Part shown: positions 23,336 through 35,953 of the stretch, one piece after another | Layout of the letters: the number at the start of each line of letters is the position of its first letter | Numbering within the stretch: the stretch's first letter is position 1 | DNA from: Cyathus striatus | Lineage: Eukaryota; Basidiomycota; Agaricomycetes; Agaricales; Nidulariaceae | Length of the DNA stretch: 64,000 nt | Direction of reading: 5' to 3' | Assembly (NCBI GenBank): GCA_025738555.1 | Contig: JAOVFP010000002.1 | Span: forward strand, 7,192,001 to 7,256,000 | Made by a program: the position numbers and the translations under genes | Notes under the pieces: model-generated | The model's input: the letters and a program-made list of their open reading frames with translations, nothing else | Told to the model about the DNA's origin: nothing | The model's database searches: none

Positions 23336-24199
23336 CATAAGGCTGTTGTGGTACACAGAAACGTCACCCACAATCATTCATTGCCTAACTATGTACTTTA
23401 AGTTATCGCATGAGAGCAAAAGTATTTATAACAAGCTAATTAAAGCACATGGACCATGGGGTTGTGGAGGAGGATTTTGGCTTGGCTATCCTCGACACAA
23501 AGAAATAATGCGAGTGGGTGGCACATCCGTCCAACCCTTCAGATCCAGTGAGCTCGCGATAGAGAGTGAGTTGGGGGGAAATGCGAAGCTGCTATTCTTA
23601 AAGTGTACGTACGACATATATACGAATACGGAAATGAACGAGGTAAGTATTAGTAATCAAAAATGTGGACACAATGAGGAACGGAAATTAAAAATGAGTG
23701 AAAACCGCACTTTGCTATGCAAGCAGAATGCATGCTCCACAGGGCGCAACCGAGTTCTCACCCCCATTTCGTCCCCAAAACCCCCCGCGCTGAAGAAGCA
23801 CCCAATTCAATTTGTCCGAAATGGGATCGGTCCTTCATAGGAAATTTTGGGGGTCCTCCGTTCCACTGCTTATTCACGATCATGATACGATAATAGCGGG
23901 ATGCTCATACATGTTGCTAATATTGGATATAACCATAATCCTGATTTGGTTATCGAAGTGCTACTAAGCATCGGAATTTCTTGGAAATCATGAAAACACC
24001 ACAAATATATCTTCAATGACAAGACTGACCAACGTCCGATCTTTCTTGTTCCGCTTCCTGCACCTACAGTTCAGCCACACCTCATCTACACCAAAAACCA
24101 TCGTGTAGGCCTTTGCAAATTATATCTACATTGACGCTGCGAGCTGTACTTATAAAATCAAAGGACATAGGATACATCATTCGATGCCCAATGCCTATA
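23336..24199. other. Intergenic, no supported gene
   Basis: About 23479-23560 holds a third, diverged copy of the dispersed sequence seen at 2324 and 18544 (AATAATGCGAGTGG, CATCCGTCCAAC). The remainder is the upstream region of the gene that follows. Confidence 0.4.
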
Positions 24200-26069
24200 T
24201 TTGAGAGCGCTCACAGCGTCGATGTTAACAACGCAAACCTGAAAAGCGCTGGTAGAGATATGTCTATTAATAGATGTGAACATCTTTCGAAATTTCTAAG
24301 TGGTGCAGAAAGCTAATTTTATCAAACTGTTACAGCTTGCGATAACCGCCAAGATGGTAAATATGTTTCAATATCAACTACTGAGACAGATCAGTAGGCT
24401 AACACTTTCAGGACACAACTTTTCAGGTCCTTCTAATTACCGTCAACAAAGCAGTGGTAAAGGTACCTCCATATTTGCTGAAGGCAGTGGTCAAGTATCT
24501 ACCAATACAAACGTTTTTACCCTGGATGCTGATATAAGTATCAACTATATGGAGCGTAATCCTCATTTCCTTCAGGCCATCGTTGACGTTTTTGCAACGA
24601 TATTTCCTTTCTTTCGACGGTCTGAAACTTATCTATCCAACACCGTGCCGATATCTGCATTAACATCAAACTCTGCCGACACTACGAGAAACCAACAGTT
24701 GATCAATGATGATCTGTTTCTGGAACATGTCACGGCAGAATCATCTGTTCCTACAAAGGTAACCTATACTTCATAGCTAGCATGATGGTCTTCAAAGCTT
24801 TAATAGGTAAACTCAAATTTGAAGTATGGGAGAGAAGCCGCGATAATGGAGATAAGTATTGACTCGGTAGGGACATGAGTAATCTGATAACTCTAATGAC
24901 GTTAAAAGGATGAAACCCAGTTTCCAAACTATGAAATGGGGTCTCTTCCATTAGAGGCCCGAGCCCTTTTCAAGGCAGCTCCCATCAGCAATGAAATCTA
25001 CATTGAAAAAATGCTTCCACTCAAGAATGGCTATCCCCTGTGCTTTCCTCAACCAGCTAGAGGTCTACCTGTTGAATACCGTAGTAGGGGCGTTTCTATT
25101 GGAGATGTCGGTATTATTACACGCAACGGTGGCTTCGATTTTCTGTTCAATGTTTTGTTATCGGCACAAGATCCCATAAATCTTCCAGCTTGCCTTCCAA
25201 ACGAGTTTGATTCTGTCCCCCGGCCAATCCTTCACGCACCATCTCAGCCTTCGGCTAATACTGGCGCCAGCAAAATCTCAAGTCTGCACGTAGAATCGGA
25301 TTTAGACGTGAATACGAAGTGTGTTATAAGTAGTCATCTTAATCTTTGCTATGAAAGCTGATACAACAGTGTTAAAACCGTTTATAGGGACATTTCCTTT
25401 AGTTGTAAAGATGAAGATGCAGGAGCAATACTTTCTTTACCCGATGGTGCTTTTGAGATAGACATGGCTAATGAATGGCACTGGAAGCAATTCATCATTA
25501 AGCATGCGCCGAACTGGTATAAATACGCACGGAATAACTGTGGCCGTGACCTGGATCGTCACTCCTTATACTTCATTACCGGATGTATGAAATCTAAAAC
25601 TTGGGGAATTGCAACCTTCGATACATCCGTACAAAACCGTAACAGTGTTCTGGTGATAGGAAAATCAGGTGACATAAATAAACCACCCTACATTTGGAAG
25701 CAATTTCGAGGAGCATCATCTTGGAGATCAGGTCCCTTGCCAGATCCAGATCTCGTCGCAGGAAATGAAATACAAGATAATACGGACAATCAATGCTTGT
25801 TCTTACGTGGTTTCAAAATTGCACTGTCGGAGGAGACATGGGATGAGTTATGGGATCGTACCGGTGTAGTGACCACGAATAAAGGAGGGGGGGAATCATT
25901 TTCTCCCAAAGCATCACATGAGCAAGTAAATGGCAAGGGATCGAAGAATAATGTCGGCAATGGATCTGGAGCGCAGTCATCGTCTCGTCAAGACTGTGGT
26001 AATAATGTGAGAATTACTCATTTTCCGGTGAAAAACAATGCGAGTGGCCTCCTCTCTATATTGGTTTGA
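24200..26069 (+). CDS. Uncharacterised Agaricomycete protein ('[12 protein letters not shown]' family)
   Basis: A multi-exon gene. The probable first exon (from ATG 24200) encodes [20 protein letters not shown], resembling the short N-terminal motif of many fungal STAND/NLR-like proteins. The exon ending at 24758 encodes an S/T-rich segment, then an intron of about 162 nt (24759-24920) leads to [43 protein letters not shown] and [20 protein letters not shown]. After another intron (ending about 25397) follow [46 protein letters not shown] and [20 protein letters not shown]. These blocks mark a large mushroom family of unknown function. The exact start and the borders near 24300 and 24759-24920 are uncertain, because an extra exon may lie in the longer intron. 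Confidence 0.68.
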
Positions 26070-26428
26070 ATTCACATAAGCGCCATGTAGCCATTACATC
26101 CTTTAAGCATAATAAATAATATGCTACTCTCTGAGGTAAGCAACATTAATATTATTAAGTGATTAACTGCAATATTTAGTAGGTTCCGGATGCTTGTATT
26201 GCCATCACACATGACAATGTATGGTGTGAACTCATCAGAAAGGTTAGGACCGGAAATATTAGAGTTGTACTTTTACAGAAGCTGACGACCTAGTGAAAGA
26301 GCGATTGGGACGCGGAGCGACTTCGTAAAACCATCCAAGGGCAGTGCGCAGTGTGCTATTATGAAGGTATAATTATATCCTAGACCACAACGAATTAAGC
26401 ATGTACGCCTGCAGAAACCCGAACATGC
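26070..26428. other. Intergenic, possible promoter or 5' exon of the Zn-cluster gene
   Basis: No independent gene is visible. The start codon of the next gene was not resolved and may lie here, for example at the ATG near 26360 before a short intron. Confidence 0.3.
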
Positions 26429-28049
26429 GTGTTGGAACCAAAATCCATCAATATTTCTGCGGACAGAAATCAGTCATTTGACTCCCATTTGGAAGCTTTA
26501 AAGGCACCCTTTGGAATTGGACACGGCAATACTAGTCGCCCTTCAGGCCACAGAAGAACTCCGGTCGCTTGCCTTAACTGCCGCAATCGTAAAGTCAGAA
26601 TGCGTGTGCTCCATGAATTTTATTTCCATCTTCTTATCCCCCAGCAGTGCGACACGACGGACAGTGAACGTTTGGGTCGCTGCAAGCGGTGTGTGGAGCA
26701 CAATTACAAATGTGAGCTCCTCACAGTGGCGGATGAGCAAAACCGAAGGTCGAGAGCTTCATCTATGGTTCCCGGGGACTCAGAAGCAAGACAGGATTCA
26801 TCCTACTCCAACCCAATCTTTAATGGCCCCTCGATTGCAATCCCTCGAGGCCCGCCGTTTGACTATAGGTGGATGATCATCAGTCAGTTAAAGTGCCGTA
26901 CAAAATTGACAAGAGTTTACTTCCCACAGAGAAAACCTGCTTCTTGCGCAGGCTATGATTCCTGCAGGGCAGCCTCCATCTACCGATGTATACCCTATTC
27001 ATGTGCAGTTCCCCCCGCAGCAGCACACTGTAACGCACAATGTCGGTACCTTTGTACCGCCTGCCCCTTTCCCCAATGACTACGCTCTTCATAACCCTCA
27101 CTACGGAACTACTTTCCCAGACCATCCGCCTTCTGAAGTCGGAATGCACCAGTATGATGATCCTAATGCTGGTATAGATAACTCGTAAGAAGTTTTTAGA
27201 TGTGCATAAAGTACTAAATTTAACCTAGACGTTAAAGATACATCTATACTAATGAGGGAGGCAGCGACCACAGAGAAGATTCTCAATTCCAGCGTTAAAC
27301 ACCCCCTTCCCCGCCACATTCAATCCAATTCACCGCAGTCATGCAATAGAGTACTTTTTCAATAATAATTCCCATTGGCCGTTTGTCTCACTGTATCCCT
27401 GTTGTCGTTTTCATTTTGTGGTTAGATTCGAATAATTCCTTCGTCACACCTTTCCAGTCCGTTAGTTACACTGCCATTATATTGATTAACGCTGTATTTT
27501 AAGATGCGTACACGGAACTTACTAGTTCGCAGGCCCAAGTTCCTCGCGAGGTTCAACTCCCGCTGGGATATTCTATACCGAAACATTACCATAGAACTGT
27601 CTCGGAAATGCACCGAGATGCCCAAATTAACGACGTAGGCTTCTACGATCCACTAAAGGACGGTATGTTATCATTTATATCTTGTCATTAAATTGATTAA
27701 CGCTGTATTTTAAGATCCGTACACGGAACCTACTAGTTCACGCAGTCGCCCAGGGAAGTCTCGTCGGCCTACGGAGACTAATAAACCTCTCTACAGAGCC
27801 AATATGGCATACGACGTGAAAGGGGTGGGGTCTTCCAAAGGAAGTGCTGTTAACGTTGCTGGACTCGACCTCGCTGCCTTCACAAAAATGGGCGTTGGGG
27901 TGGACGATTCTCTTAGACTACATGAAGGTGTGATGAGGCATAATATGGTATATGAAAATCAATTCGAGGCCATTATGGACGCGGAAGGGGAAGGAGATTT
28001 TTACAACGTTACGGGAGTAGGCTATAATCCAAATGGACCTCGAACATAA
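26429..28049 (+). CDS. Putative Zn2Cys6-type protein with Pro-rich and duplicated-exon C-terminus
   Basis: A multi-exon gene model. The first part encodes RRTPVACLNCRNRKVR and, after a short intron, CDTTDSERLGRCKRCVEHNYKCEL. Together these give the six cysteines of a Zn(II)2Cys6 cluster, expected to bind DNA in the nucleus. Then come a Ser-rich stretch, a Pro-rich region (AMIPAGQPPSTDVYPIHVQF, from about 26952 to 27187), a segment beginning SRFSIPALNTPFPATFNP (about 27274), and two paralogous exons starting DAYTELTSS (27503) and DPYTEPTSS (27713). The last exon ends NVTGVGYNPNGPRT at 28049. The intron splitting the cluster, near 26598-26650, has no good GT donor at the position needed for normal Cys spacing, so either that site is mutated or the gene is decaying. 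The start codon is unresolved. Confidence 0.5.
27481..27738 (+). repeat. Tandem duplication spanning an intron end and exon start
   Basis: The 47-bp sequence at 27481-27527 recurs at 27692-27738 with two mismatches, 211 bp apart. Each copy contains the last bases of an intron (TGTATTTTAAG) and the first codons of an exon (D-A/P-Y-T-E-L/P-T-S). This is an exon duplication with its acceptor site in the Zn-cluster gene. Confidence 0.8.
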
Positions 28050-29614
28050 CATCGACCAATTTGTAGATTAAATTTCGTTGTCTGGCTTAAACCAGTCCGT
28101 TATAAACCATGTCTGCAGGATGGAATAGATTTTTGCTCACCTCAAGTCCAGTTGCGTGAACGTTACCTCAGCATATCTTCGTTTATATTCCACCCCAAAT
28201 GATGCACGTCTCTTGGGTAGGAGGGGTCTGGATGACTTGTCGTCGTCGTTGTTGTGACAAAGTTGGGATGAGGAGACTGGGGCCCACTGGAACGTCGGGC
28301 AGGGTGATGCCGACGACATTGCCAGGGTGATGGGGGATCGTTGGGGTAGGGGACCGGGAGAAGGGCGAGAGGGAGATAGCCATCATGGGCGGTACAGCGT
28401 GGAGGGGCGCGGGGGAGGTGGTTGAGCTGAGAGAATGTGCCGTCTACTTGGTGTAGACGATACTGGGTCGTTGTGGTGGGGGACCTGGCGTGTCGTTTTC
28501 ATCGTGACGACCTAAGGGAGGAGGAAGGCAGCTTGTCGAACGGAAAGGAACGGTAGTGGTGACATTGCGCTGGGATGAGGGGGAGACAGGGAGCTAGGTG
28601 ACGTGGCATCGAGGATGCTGTGGGGATAGCATGACTAGATATTGACGCCCACCGATTGATCTTCTACCTCACAAATACATAAAACCAGATCCATACACAC
28701 TCGAATGTCGTAGGCTCCTCCGAGTGGCCAGCAATGGGAGCTCTCTCGGCCACCAGCGTCGTGTCAATCCAGTCGTATTCCTACAGTTCCTCGTGAGGTA
28801 CACCAGCCAGCTCTCTGCAAGATCCGTGCACCGAACCGTTCCCGTTACAGAACCCCACAAACGCAACGGGAGGCGCAAGTCGATATGTCCGCCTGCTATG
28901 ACCAATCGACAGAGAGTTAGTGTCCTTTCAAACTTGACTACTTTAACACTTACAAATGTATCGTAGAACGTAGAACCCTATTTTGCATCTCTTCGCCACG
29001 TTTGGATAAGATAGATTGAGGATGGAGGATACGTGAGCTGCCAGCGGAGAGCAAGCGAGGCGGGGAGTTGGGTGGGTTCAATTTGCGTTTGGCGTTGACA
29101 TAACTATCGCTTGTGTCTTATCATGGGATTTTCATCCGCTGTTTATGAATTTGAGGAGCTGCGATGCGTTAGGAAGTTGGATGTAGTACATGGTGAGCGC
29201 TAGCAGGAACCTGGAGCTGCAAGAGGGTCGAACATTTTGTTTGCCAACAAGCCTTGTGGCAAACAAAGATTTCCATCTCCGACGTCCGTCTGTCTTTTCG
29301 TCTCTTCCCTCTGTGCGCTACCAAGAGCCATCGCCCTTAATTATCCGCAGGGACCACGAATCGTGCCAGATCAAACAACTACGGTGGAATAGCGAAGTGA
29401 CGGGACTCGGTAGTTGTACCGCATGCACAATCTTGTATTACGTAGCTGAGCTTGCCTATTGTTCGAAAAATGAAATGTTGTTCACCAAAACATTGCATGT
29501 GCTCTATCTAGAGCTAAACAATAACTTTTCCACTAAAGTAAATGCTTCCATTGTTCCGTATTTGAACCTCATTACAACGAAGATTAGGTATATGTATAGA
29601 CATTAGGTGAGTCT
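28050..29614. other. Intergenic, no supported gene
   Basis: GC-richer than most of the window, with short open frames on both strands that show no recognisable protein similarity and no credible splice structure. A GTCGTCGTCGTTGTTGTG microsatellite lies at about 28239-28256. Confidence 0.4.
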
Positions 29615-30554
29615 TCACTGCCTCCACTTCTCAACCATTGATCGGACCTGCTGAATATGATATGCAGCAATATAATATGTTTTTATGTCATCCAGTTTCT
29701 TTGCCTCCTCAAAGTCGATAACGCGATACCGATGTATCCGTTGATGTCGTCGGCAAAATTCACCTAAATATCCAGGAGGGGATTTTGGAGCCTGGAATAC
29801 GTTACGGTATTCGATATCGTAGTGCTCTACACGTTTCCACGCCACGTCCCTTACCACGTCGCGAAGATCTTCTCTGTTGGGGACAGAACTTATGGTTAGC
29901 GGCTCCAAAATACATTATACTGTAGGAATGACTTACATGTCTTCTTCGGACTCTTTTGTAGTTAATCGGTCACCCATACGCTCCAGCACCATAACGGATA
30001 GCATGCGTCTATTGTTGTCCGTGCATTTTACGCCAGGGAACGTTAAGCCTTTCTCCAGAAGTAGATTGAACCACCCATAGAAACGAGGAATAGCAATTCC
30101 ATGAAGAGAGTTTAATATTCCGTAGTTCATAGCCTCTCGTCCTAAATCCAGGTATGTTTTTTCATCCGCAACTTTCAGAACGACTGGAGGGAGATACTCT
30201 AAGCCAGGGTACTGTATAGGTTCGGATTCAGGACGCGTGTTTTCCCAGAGATATTCTTGCGTGGTCTCGAATACCGTACCACATCTCCCGTGACCTAGCT
30301 TGTCCATTATTGAAACTTCAAGCTCGAACTTAGTCGATCCTTCTGTTGGTTCGAGATCAATAAGCTGAATCTTTCCGTCTTCTTCGACGGCATCGTAGCG
30401 ACACAATGAGATGGGGACTTGTTCTCCTTTAGCGTTGCGAACGAGGTTGTTGATTGTGAGGACGTTGATTGATCCCCAGTGCTACATAATTAGATGGTCA
30501 ACATATTATACAACTAGGACTCACTAGTCGTTGTGATTCTGATTGTTCGGGCAT
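29615..30554 (-). CDS. Protein-kinase-like protein (fungal, truncated kinase fold)
   Basis: Three exons on the minus strand, 30554-30525, 30481-29937 and 29873-29615, with introns of 43 and 63 nt. They sum to 834 nt, exactly 278 codons including the stop. The protein starts MPEQSESQRLHWGSINVL. Kinase-like landmarks are a glycine-rich loop (LGHGRCGTVFE), a VAIK-like PPVVLKVAD, an alpha-C-like REAMNYGILNSL, the hinge-like RMLSVMVLERMG, and VIDFEEAKKL in place of the DFG segment. A canonical HRD catalytic loop is not evident and the C-lobe is short, so it may be a pseudokinase or a minimal kinase of the fungal accessory type. It is divergent from the nuclease-like gene at 31821. Confidence 0.7.
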
Positions 30555-31820
30555 TTGATGGGGGTTTGACCTATGGGGGGCGGAGTCCAAACAAACCCGG
30601 TATTTATACAATTTCAAAAGTTCTCACCGCTTTACGTAATATAAAGTCCATGAGTCAATAATTTCCTTTCTTGATAGTTACTGTACACCATAACAATTAA
30701 GTACACATCTATGTAAACAGGTGCTACCACATGCTAGTAGCTCAGCTTACGAGCGGAGCTGTTTAGGTACTAGATACGTAGTTCAACGGAATAGATAATG
30801 GGTGTTTGAAAGACGCTTATAAGCTAATTTGACATAGCGCGTACCTTTTAGATAGCGGTCTGAATAGATGTTAAATTCGCGCGAGAGCAACGTTTCTATG
30901 TTCTTTCCCTCAAGCTTGCTCGAGCTCAGTACTATTATGCATGCATAAGTATTGGTAGTGTCGAGCGATATGTAATAAGAAGCTATAATTGAAATAATAG
31001 AATATTAAGCGATACATGGTACATATGTTCAACAAGATTCACTGCCAGATACGGAAATTAAGCTGTACTACTTAGCGGGCTCATAGCCGACCTGCAGCGG
31101 CTCCTAGCTGAGCTAGAGTTGTCCGAGTGCAGCTCTCGTGAGACCTGCTCCGCTCATCTCATTTTCGGCTCAGCTCACATACGCTAAGGCACGAAGAAGG
31201 GACGACCATTGGAAGCAAATCGGAAGGATGACACAAGGTAGATTCTTAAAGGAAGACGAAAGAGGCACCATCCAAGTATAAAACAATACGTCTCTTGCAT
31301 TCTTCAACTCGATTCGTCACGCGTGAAAAGTCTGATTGCATCAAGCGTCGAGTACAAGCGCATCGTGGAGTAACCTTATCCACATTCACTGACTCTTTTC
31401 ATGTACTTAGACATCACATGGGTCCTTTTATCGGTGTGGCTTAATGCTGTGCGAGAAATCGGTTGTTCTGATGGTTCTTCGGTGGGTCCAAACATTATCC
31501 GAGTCAGAAATCAATCACAAGGTGTTCTTTGGGTCCAAATTCATTATTAAGCTCCTCAAGTGCTCTTATAATGCCATGCGTCAATCTCGCAAGATTAGAG
31601 AAAAGAAGGGCCGAGAATAATAGTACTTCCATAATAACATATCGAGATCCTATCAATTTGGTACATACACTTCCGTACATGACTCAGAGGACACACACGC
31701 TTATGAACTAGCATACACCACATGCATAAAATGTATAAATTAGCTATATGCTCTTGCTGTCTCGATACCATCTCCCGCTTAAGGTCTCCTGTGTCTCACT
31801 TACCACGAAACACCGCATAA
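30555..31820. other. Divergent intergenic region between kinase-like and nuclease-like genes
   Basis: This 1.27-kb stretch separates two divergently transcribed genes and therefore contains both promoters. Short palindromic sequence is seen around 31110-31180 (GCTCTCGTGAG, CGGCTCAGCTC). No additional gene is supported. Confidence 0.4.
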
Positions 31821-33252
31821 ATGACAACTACTACCGGAAAATGGGGTCTTTATACTCCCGACAGACTTCACAACCCACAGTCTGGACTCGTTCATCCCAT
31901 GCATTCCGATAATCCGGCCGACACACGGTACCGTCTTCCAATGATATGCAGCCCTTCGAGGTTGCATCCAATTCCACTGGATGCTTTTCGGTGCCGTAGG
32001 CTGGTGAAAGGTGATAACAGCACCACAGGGAGCGCAACCACCGAAGTTTCACACCAGGCTCTTGATCGCGCTCCAGGGTTACGTGTGGTAAAACTGGCTG
32101 GGTGTATGTTGCATAACCTACAGCGTTACACGGATATTGACGACGACCATGACCTGTATGCGTATGGGCCAACGTCGAGGAATGTTAATGCCTGGGGGTT
32201 GCCTTCTGCACAGCAACAGACGAAGGCGATATCTGATCTCTCGGACTGGTACGCAAACGCCACCAGAGACGTTGGCCCTAACGATTCGGGTTGCGTTGTC
32301 GTATCCGAAGAAGATATTAGATCGCAGTTGCTACGGCAGATGGTCGAGCCGATAAACTTGTTACTGAAAGTCCGTCATTCTCAATTCTGTTTACGTTTAC
32401 TATATATTAACATTTTATCATAGACAAGGTATACTGGTAAAGTTTTGAAATACGACCCGACACCATGGCAATATTCCACGGAACGTATAAAAAGACAGAT
32501 GGCAGGCGCGCAGAAAAATGATACGTGGATAGGTGGAGACACCGACCTCGTCTTTGTTCCCGGAGCCATCTGCGAAATAAAAACTTCGTGGTCCGTGACT
32601 TTGAATGATATTTTATTAATTTTATGTGACCCGAGGCTTGCTGGTGAATCCGGTATCCTTCCTAAATCGTACAACTCGTCGAAGCACAGCAAGCTACTCA
32701 ACCAGGTGCTTCTCAAATATTTATACTAATTATTTTGCTAACGTCAATCTATAGGTGTGGGCACAGCTCACCGCATACAACTGCAGGTGGGGATTTATCA
32801 CCAATGGAGATGTATTCGTCATGTTTTGCAAAGTAAAGAAACACACTCTCGCTTTATCGTTATATGAAGATTGGGTGTCGCCCAAATTCCATAAGACTGT
32901 TCTGGGTCTTTCATTTGCAGTCATCGATATGACTAATATGGATGAAAAGACAGCCCAAGAGTTAGTTGAAAGACTTTGTGGCGAACTCATTTCACCCTTT
33001 TCAGACCGGACATATGGCCTTCCTCCAATTTACTACGAGTTATGCGGATCGCAAAGACTAGATCTTAAGGAGGAGGAGAATAAAGAAAGGGATGAGGTGT
33101 ACGCAGAAGGACAATATGAGGCTAATTTGGAGGCGAAGAATAACGATCATGCATACAGAGCCTCGAGATCAGCAAAATCCAATTTTTCCAAGCTCCCCCG
33201 CACGACACGCCAAACAACTCAGGCTCAGAGCCAAGGACGAGGATCTGGATAA
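31821..33252 (+). CDS. PD-(D/E)XK nuclease-like protein, uncharacterised
   Basis: Three exons, 31821-32369, 32424-32705 and 32755-33252, with introns of 54 and 49 nt that keep phase. Total 1329 nt, 442 residues. The middle exon has GGDTDLVFVPGAICEIKTSW, which fits the D...E-X-K core of PD-(D/E)XK nucleases. It is followed across the intron by QVWAQLTAYNCRWGFITNGD, matching the Q..Y helix and following strand common in that fold. The N-terminal third is hydrophilic without a known domain, and the C-terminus is a basic Gln/Ser-rich tail. Related genes are expanded in Agaricomycetes. A nuclease role is inferred from the motif only; no secretion signal is seen. Confidence 0.65.
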
Positions 33253-35635
33253 ACTGCAGTCTACGGAATTCAACTTTCAGTTCAATTTCCCATTCAAGTC
33301 TTCTTTCAATGCTAAAAAAACCTCCCTCTCATTCATTTATCTCGGCTGTGTAGTGTAGAGCAGACAAATTGCCTGTACTGTAGAATCGGCCTCGTGTCGG
33401 TTTTTTAACACTCAGCTCGTTTAAATTGTTCTGTACATATTTAAGTACAGTACTTGACATTCCTTAAATAACAGGTTACTTTCTCCCCCTTCTCTCGCAT
33501 TCAGAAAACCTCACTAGGACCTCACGCTGGACGGATGCGCCAGCGGCTCGCAAATTCTTTGTAAAGAATTTCCTTCAACCTGGAATTATCTTCCACAGTA
33601 GAAAAGCTCAATATTGTGTACTAACCAATAACTTTGAAAATATAGTTTGTTCTATGTATTACTCAACAGCACTACAGGTACTACAGTCAACAAGAATAGC
33701 TGAAGCCAGGCCAACACTAGATACGGTGATCTTTATTATAATCCACTGTAATTACAGTGTGTGTGTACTTACATAACTAACAGTAAACTACACATTACAT
33801 CAACGCCTGTACCCGATAGATCTGGACATGCTGCACAAATTACCGCAATGAGCACCTGTACATACACCTATACACAGTAGTGCGCGCCCTCGAGGCTCGA
33901 GGCTAATGTTTGAACTTCCCAGCAGTTCTAAATAAGACCTACGTAATTAGCTTCTACCCACGTTACGAACCTTGGAGCGCTATTTGTACATTTGGTATGT
34001 TTCCAATTTGTGTGTATGTTTTCCAAAAATCTGAAATTTCTTTATAACTTTGTTAACTGATTGGATCATATCTGACAAGCAATAAATATATACTAAATTT
34101 GATTAATATTTTATTCCTATTTATAAAGGCGTATGCAATGCAGAAATATGGAGGGGCAGGGATGTAGCGGGAATTGGGCGGGGTCGTTGGGAGGGAGGGC
34201 AGAATCCTCTCATCGAGGTCCGGGGATATCCGAGACAAGATTACCTTCAAAGTTCGAAGATATCGGTGATAGATGTCTTCACGTGATATGTAGCATCCAT
34301 CGCTCCGGATGCCATATCATATGGAGATTTGAGAAAGACGAAAACAATCAATTTACAGCCATTCTTTGAATAAAATGTCGGATAAAATCAACATACTGTA
34401 TGATATTTGAGTCATTGAAGGGTAATAATGCGACCTGTATAACCCGTAGGACTACTTTGAGTTTCGGTCTGACGAAACCTGAAAGTCTTATGAACAGATT
34501 GCTTTAATGCATATGGAACTTCGGTAAAACAGATGCTGAGTACTTACCTAGGTAGCTCTCAAATTAGTTTAACACTGATAATAGCATATCTACTCATTTC
34601 TTTTATAGTTGTCTCCGCTGTAGTGTAGAATGTATCAATATACGTTGATATTATTGGTTTCATTTGTTCTTGGCAGCAAAAAAATAAACATTCTTTTTTT
34701 TAGAGATGCCGAAGCATTGATTCAGAATTCTATTAGCACCAATTTAAATATAGTGATACACTGTGCATTTACAGAGGGATGAGCTGATCTATAGAATATA
34801 GTATTATCTGTTATTTCTAAATCTATCATATGTTTTATTCCAATTAAAGGACTAAACCACACGAAGGTTTAAAGAAGCACTTAAAAATGTAATCAATCCC
34901 GACCCAGCAAATGAAACCTATTTATTTGGGAAATATCGCACATACCACGGTGGGAGAGGGCGCGATTAATAATCTGTTGCTAAGGATGCATGTGCATCAG
35001 CTTCTGGGAACACGTGTACCAGCATGCTTAGAAACGGTCTCTTATTATGCTTAATAATAACAGGCTGCCACTGTAACTACAGTGGTGTATACATAACCAT
35101 TCCACAGTAATTGCAGTGAGATTATGCATAAAAATCACCGTATGGCCTGGAAACTATATCAAAAGATGAGACGGAAATAAAGATAAGATATAATACGTTA
35201 AGGACGAGACGGCGCGAGATGGCTAAATGAGAAAGCTGTGGACAGGGAGGGTGGGTAACGTAAAAAAGGCGACAGGCGAGATATACGAGCCAGGTGACCT
35301 GTGAGACAACTTTGGTGCGAGAGGAAGAAAAAAGTCAGTGACGAGCTCGAGATTTTGCCAGTACCTACCCGGCACGGAAATAAAGAGAAAGTGGAGTTAC
35401 AATTCCTATTTCTTCCTTGAAATTGCGTAAGGAGACGTCAGGTAAGTCTAGTCTCACAAGCAATTGAAATTACGTTCTATGCAAAGAGAATTGGGTCGAA
35501 CACATCCAAGTTCACAGACGCTGGTGTCAACCGCCCATGAAGATTACGTAATGACCTCACGGCCCACATGTAAGCCGCTCTTGCTTATCTCTTGGCCTTG
35601 TGCAAGTTAACAACTTGAACATCAATATAGGGAAG
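33253..35635. other. Intergenic, AT-rich, no supported gene
   Basis: No coding region is recognised. Short related motifs (CACTGTAATTACAGTG at about 33743 and CACTGTAACTACAGTG at about 35069) form small palindromes in two places. Otherwise nothing is seen. Confidence 0.45.
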
Positions 35636-35775
35636 TCCAGACAACCCTATAACCTAATTACCTTAAAAGGTGGTGGGAATTTCTTCTTTTATTGTAAACC
35701 AGTGGCCGGATCCGATACACAAGGGCATGCAGTTGCTGCACAGTATACGATGGGTCACGGCAGGAATGTGTTAAA
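35636..35775. repeat. Composite dispersed repeat
   Basis: Positions 35636-35682 are the second copy of the 47-bp repeat at 7404-7450. Positions 35683-35775 are the second copy of the repeat at 21427 and 37226 (ATTGTAAACCAGTGG, GATCCGATACAC, GGCATGCAGTTGCTGCA). The junction implies both come from one transposon family. Confidence 0.5.
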
Positions 35776-35867
35776 AGGATATTGGAATAACAGATGAATA
35801 ATATTCTGGATAGTGCGCGAGTGATGAATGATATGATGAAAAAAAAATTACAATTTATGAGTGCATA

Positions 35868-35953
35868 TGACCGCCTTGACAGGAGTCGAACCGACTCTTA
35901 CTGATTACTAATAGCATAAATCGGAGTCAGACGCGATGCTCATCTGCTTAATA
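35868..35953 (-). pseudogene. tRNA-Arg-like pseudogene (CCG anticodon position)
   Basis: On the minus strand the 3' part reads like a tRNA: anticodon stem TCTGA/TCAGT around CT-CCG-A, an intron-like insert, a B box GGTTCGACTCC, and the 3' acceptor strand ending GGCGGTCA. A T run follows about 30 nt downstream, as for Pol III termination. The 5' acceptor strand is missing and the D stem is disrupted, so it is probably non-functional. Confidence 0.45.

Noticed and set aside
28137..28966. Short open frames on both strands in 28.1-29.0 kb
   Set aside because: They have no recognisable similarity, no splice continuity and no conserved motif. Treated as intergenic.
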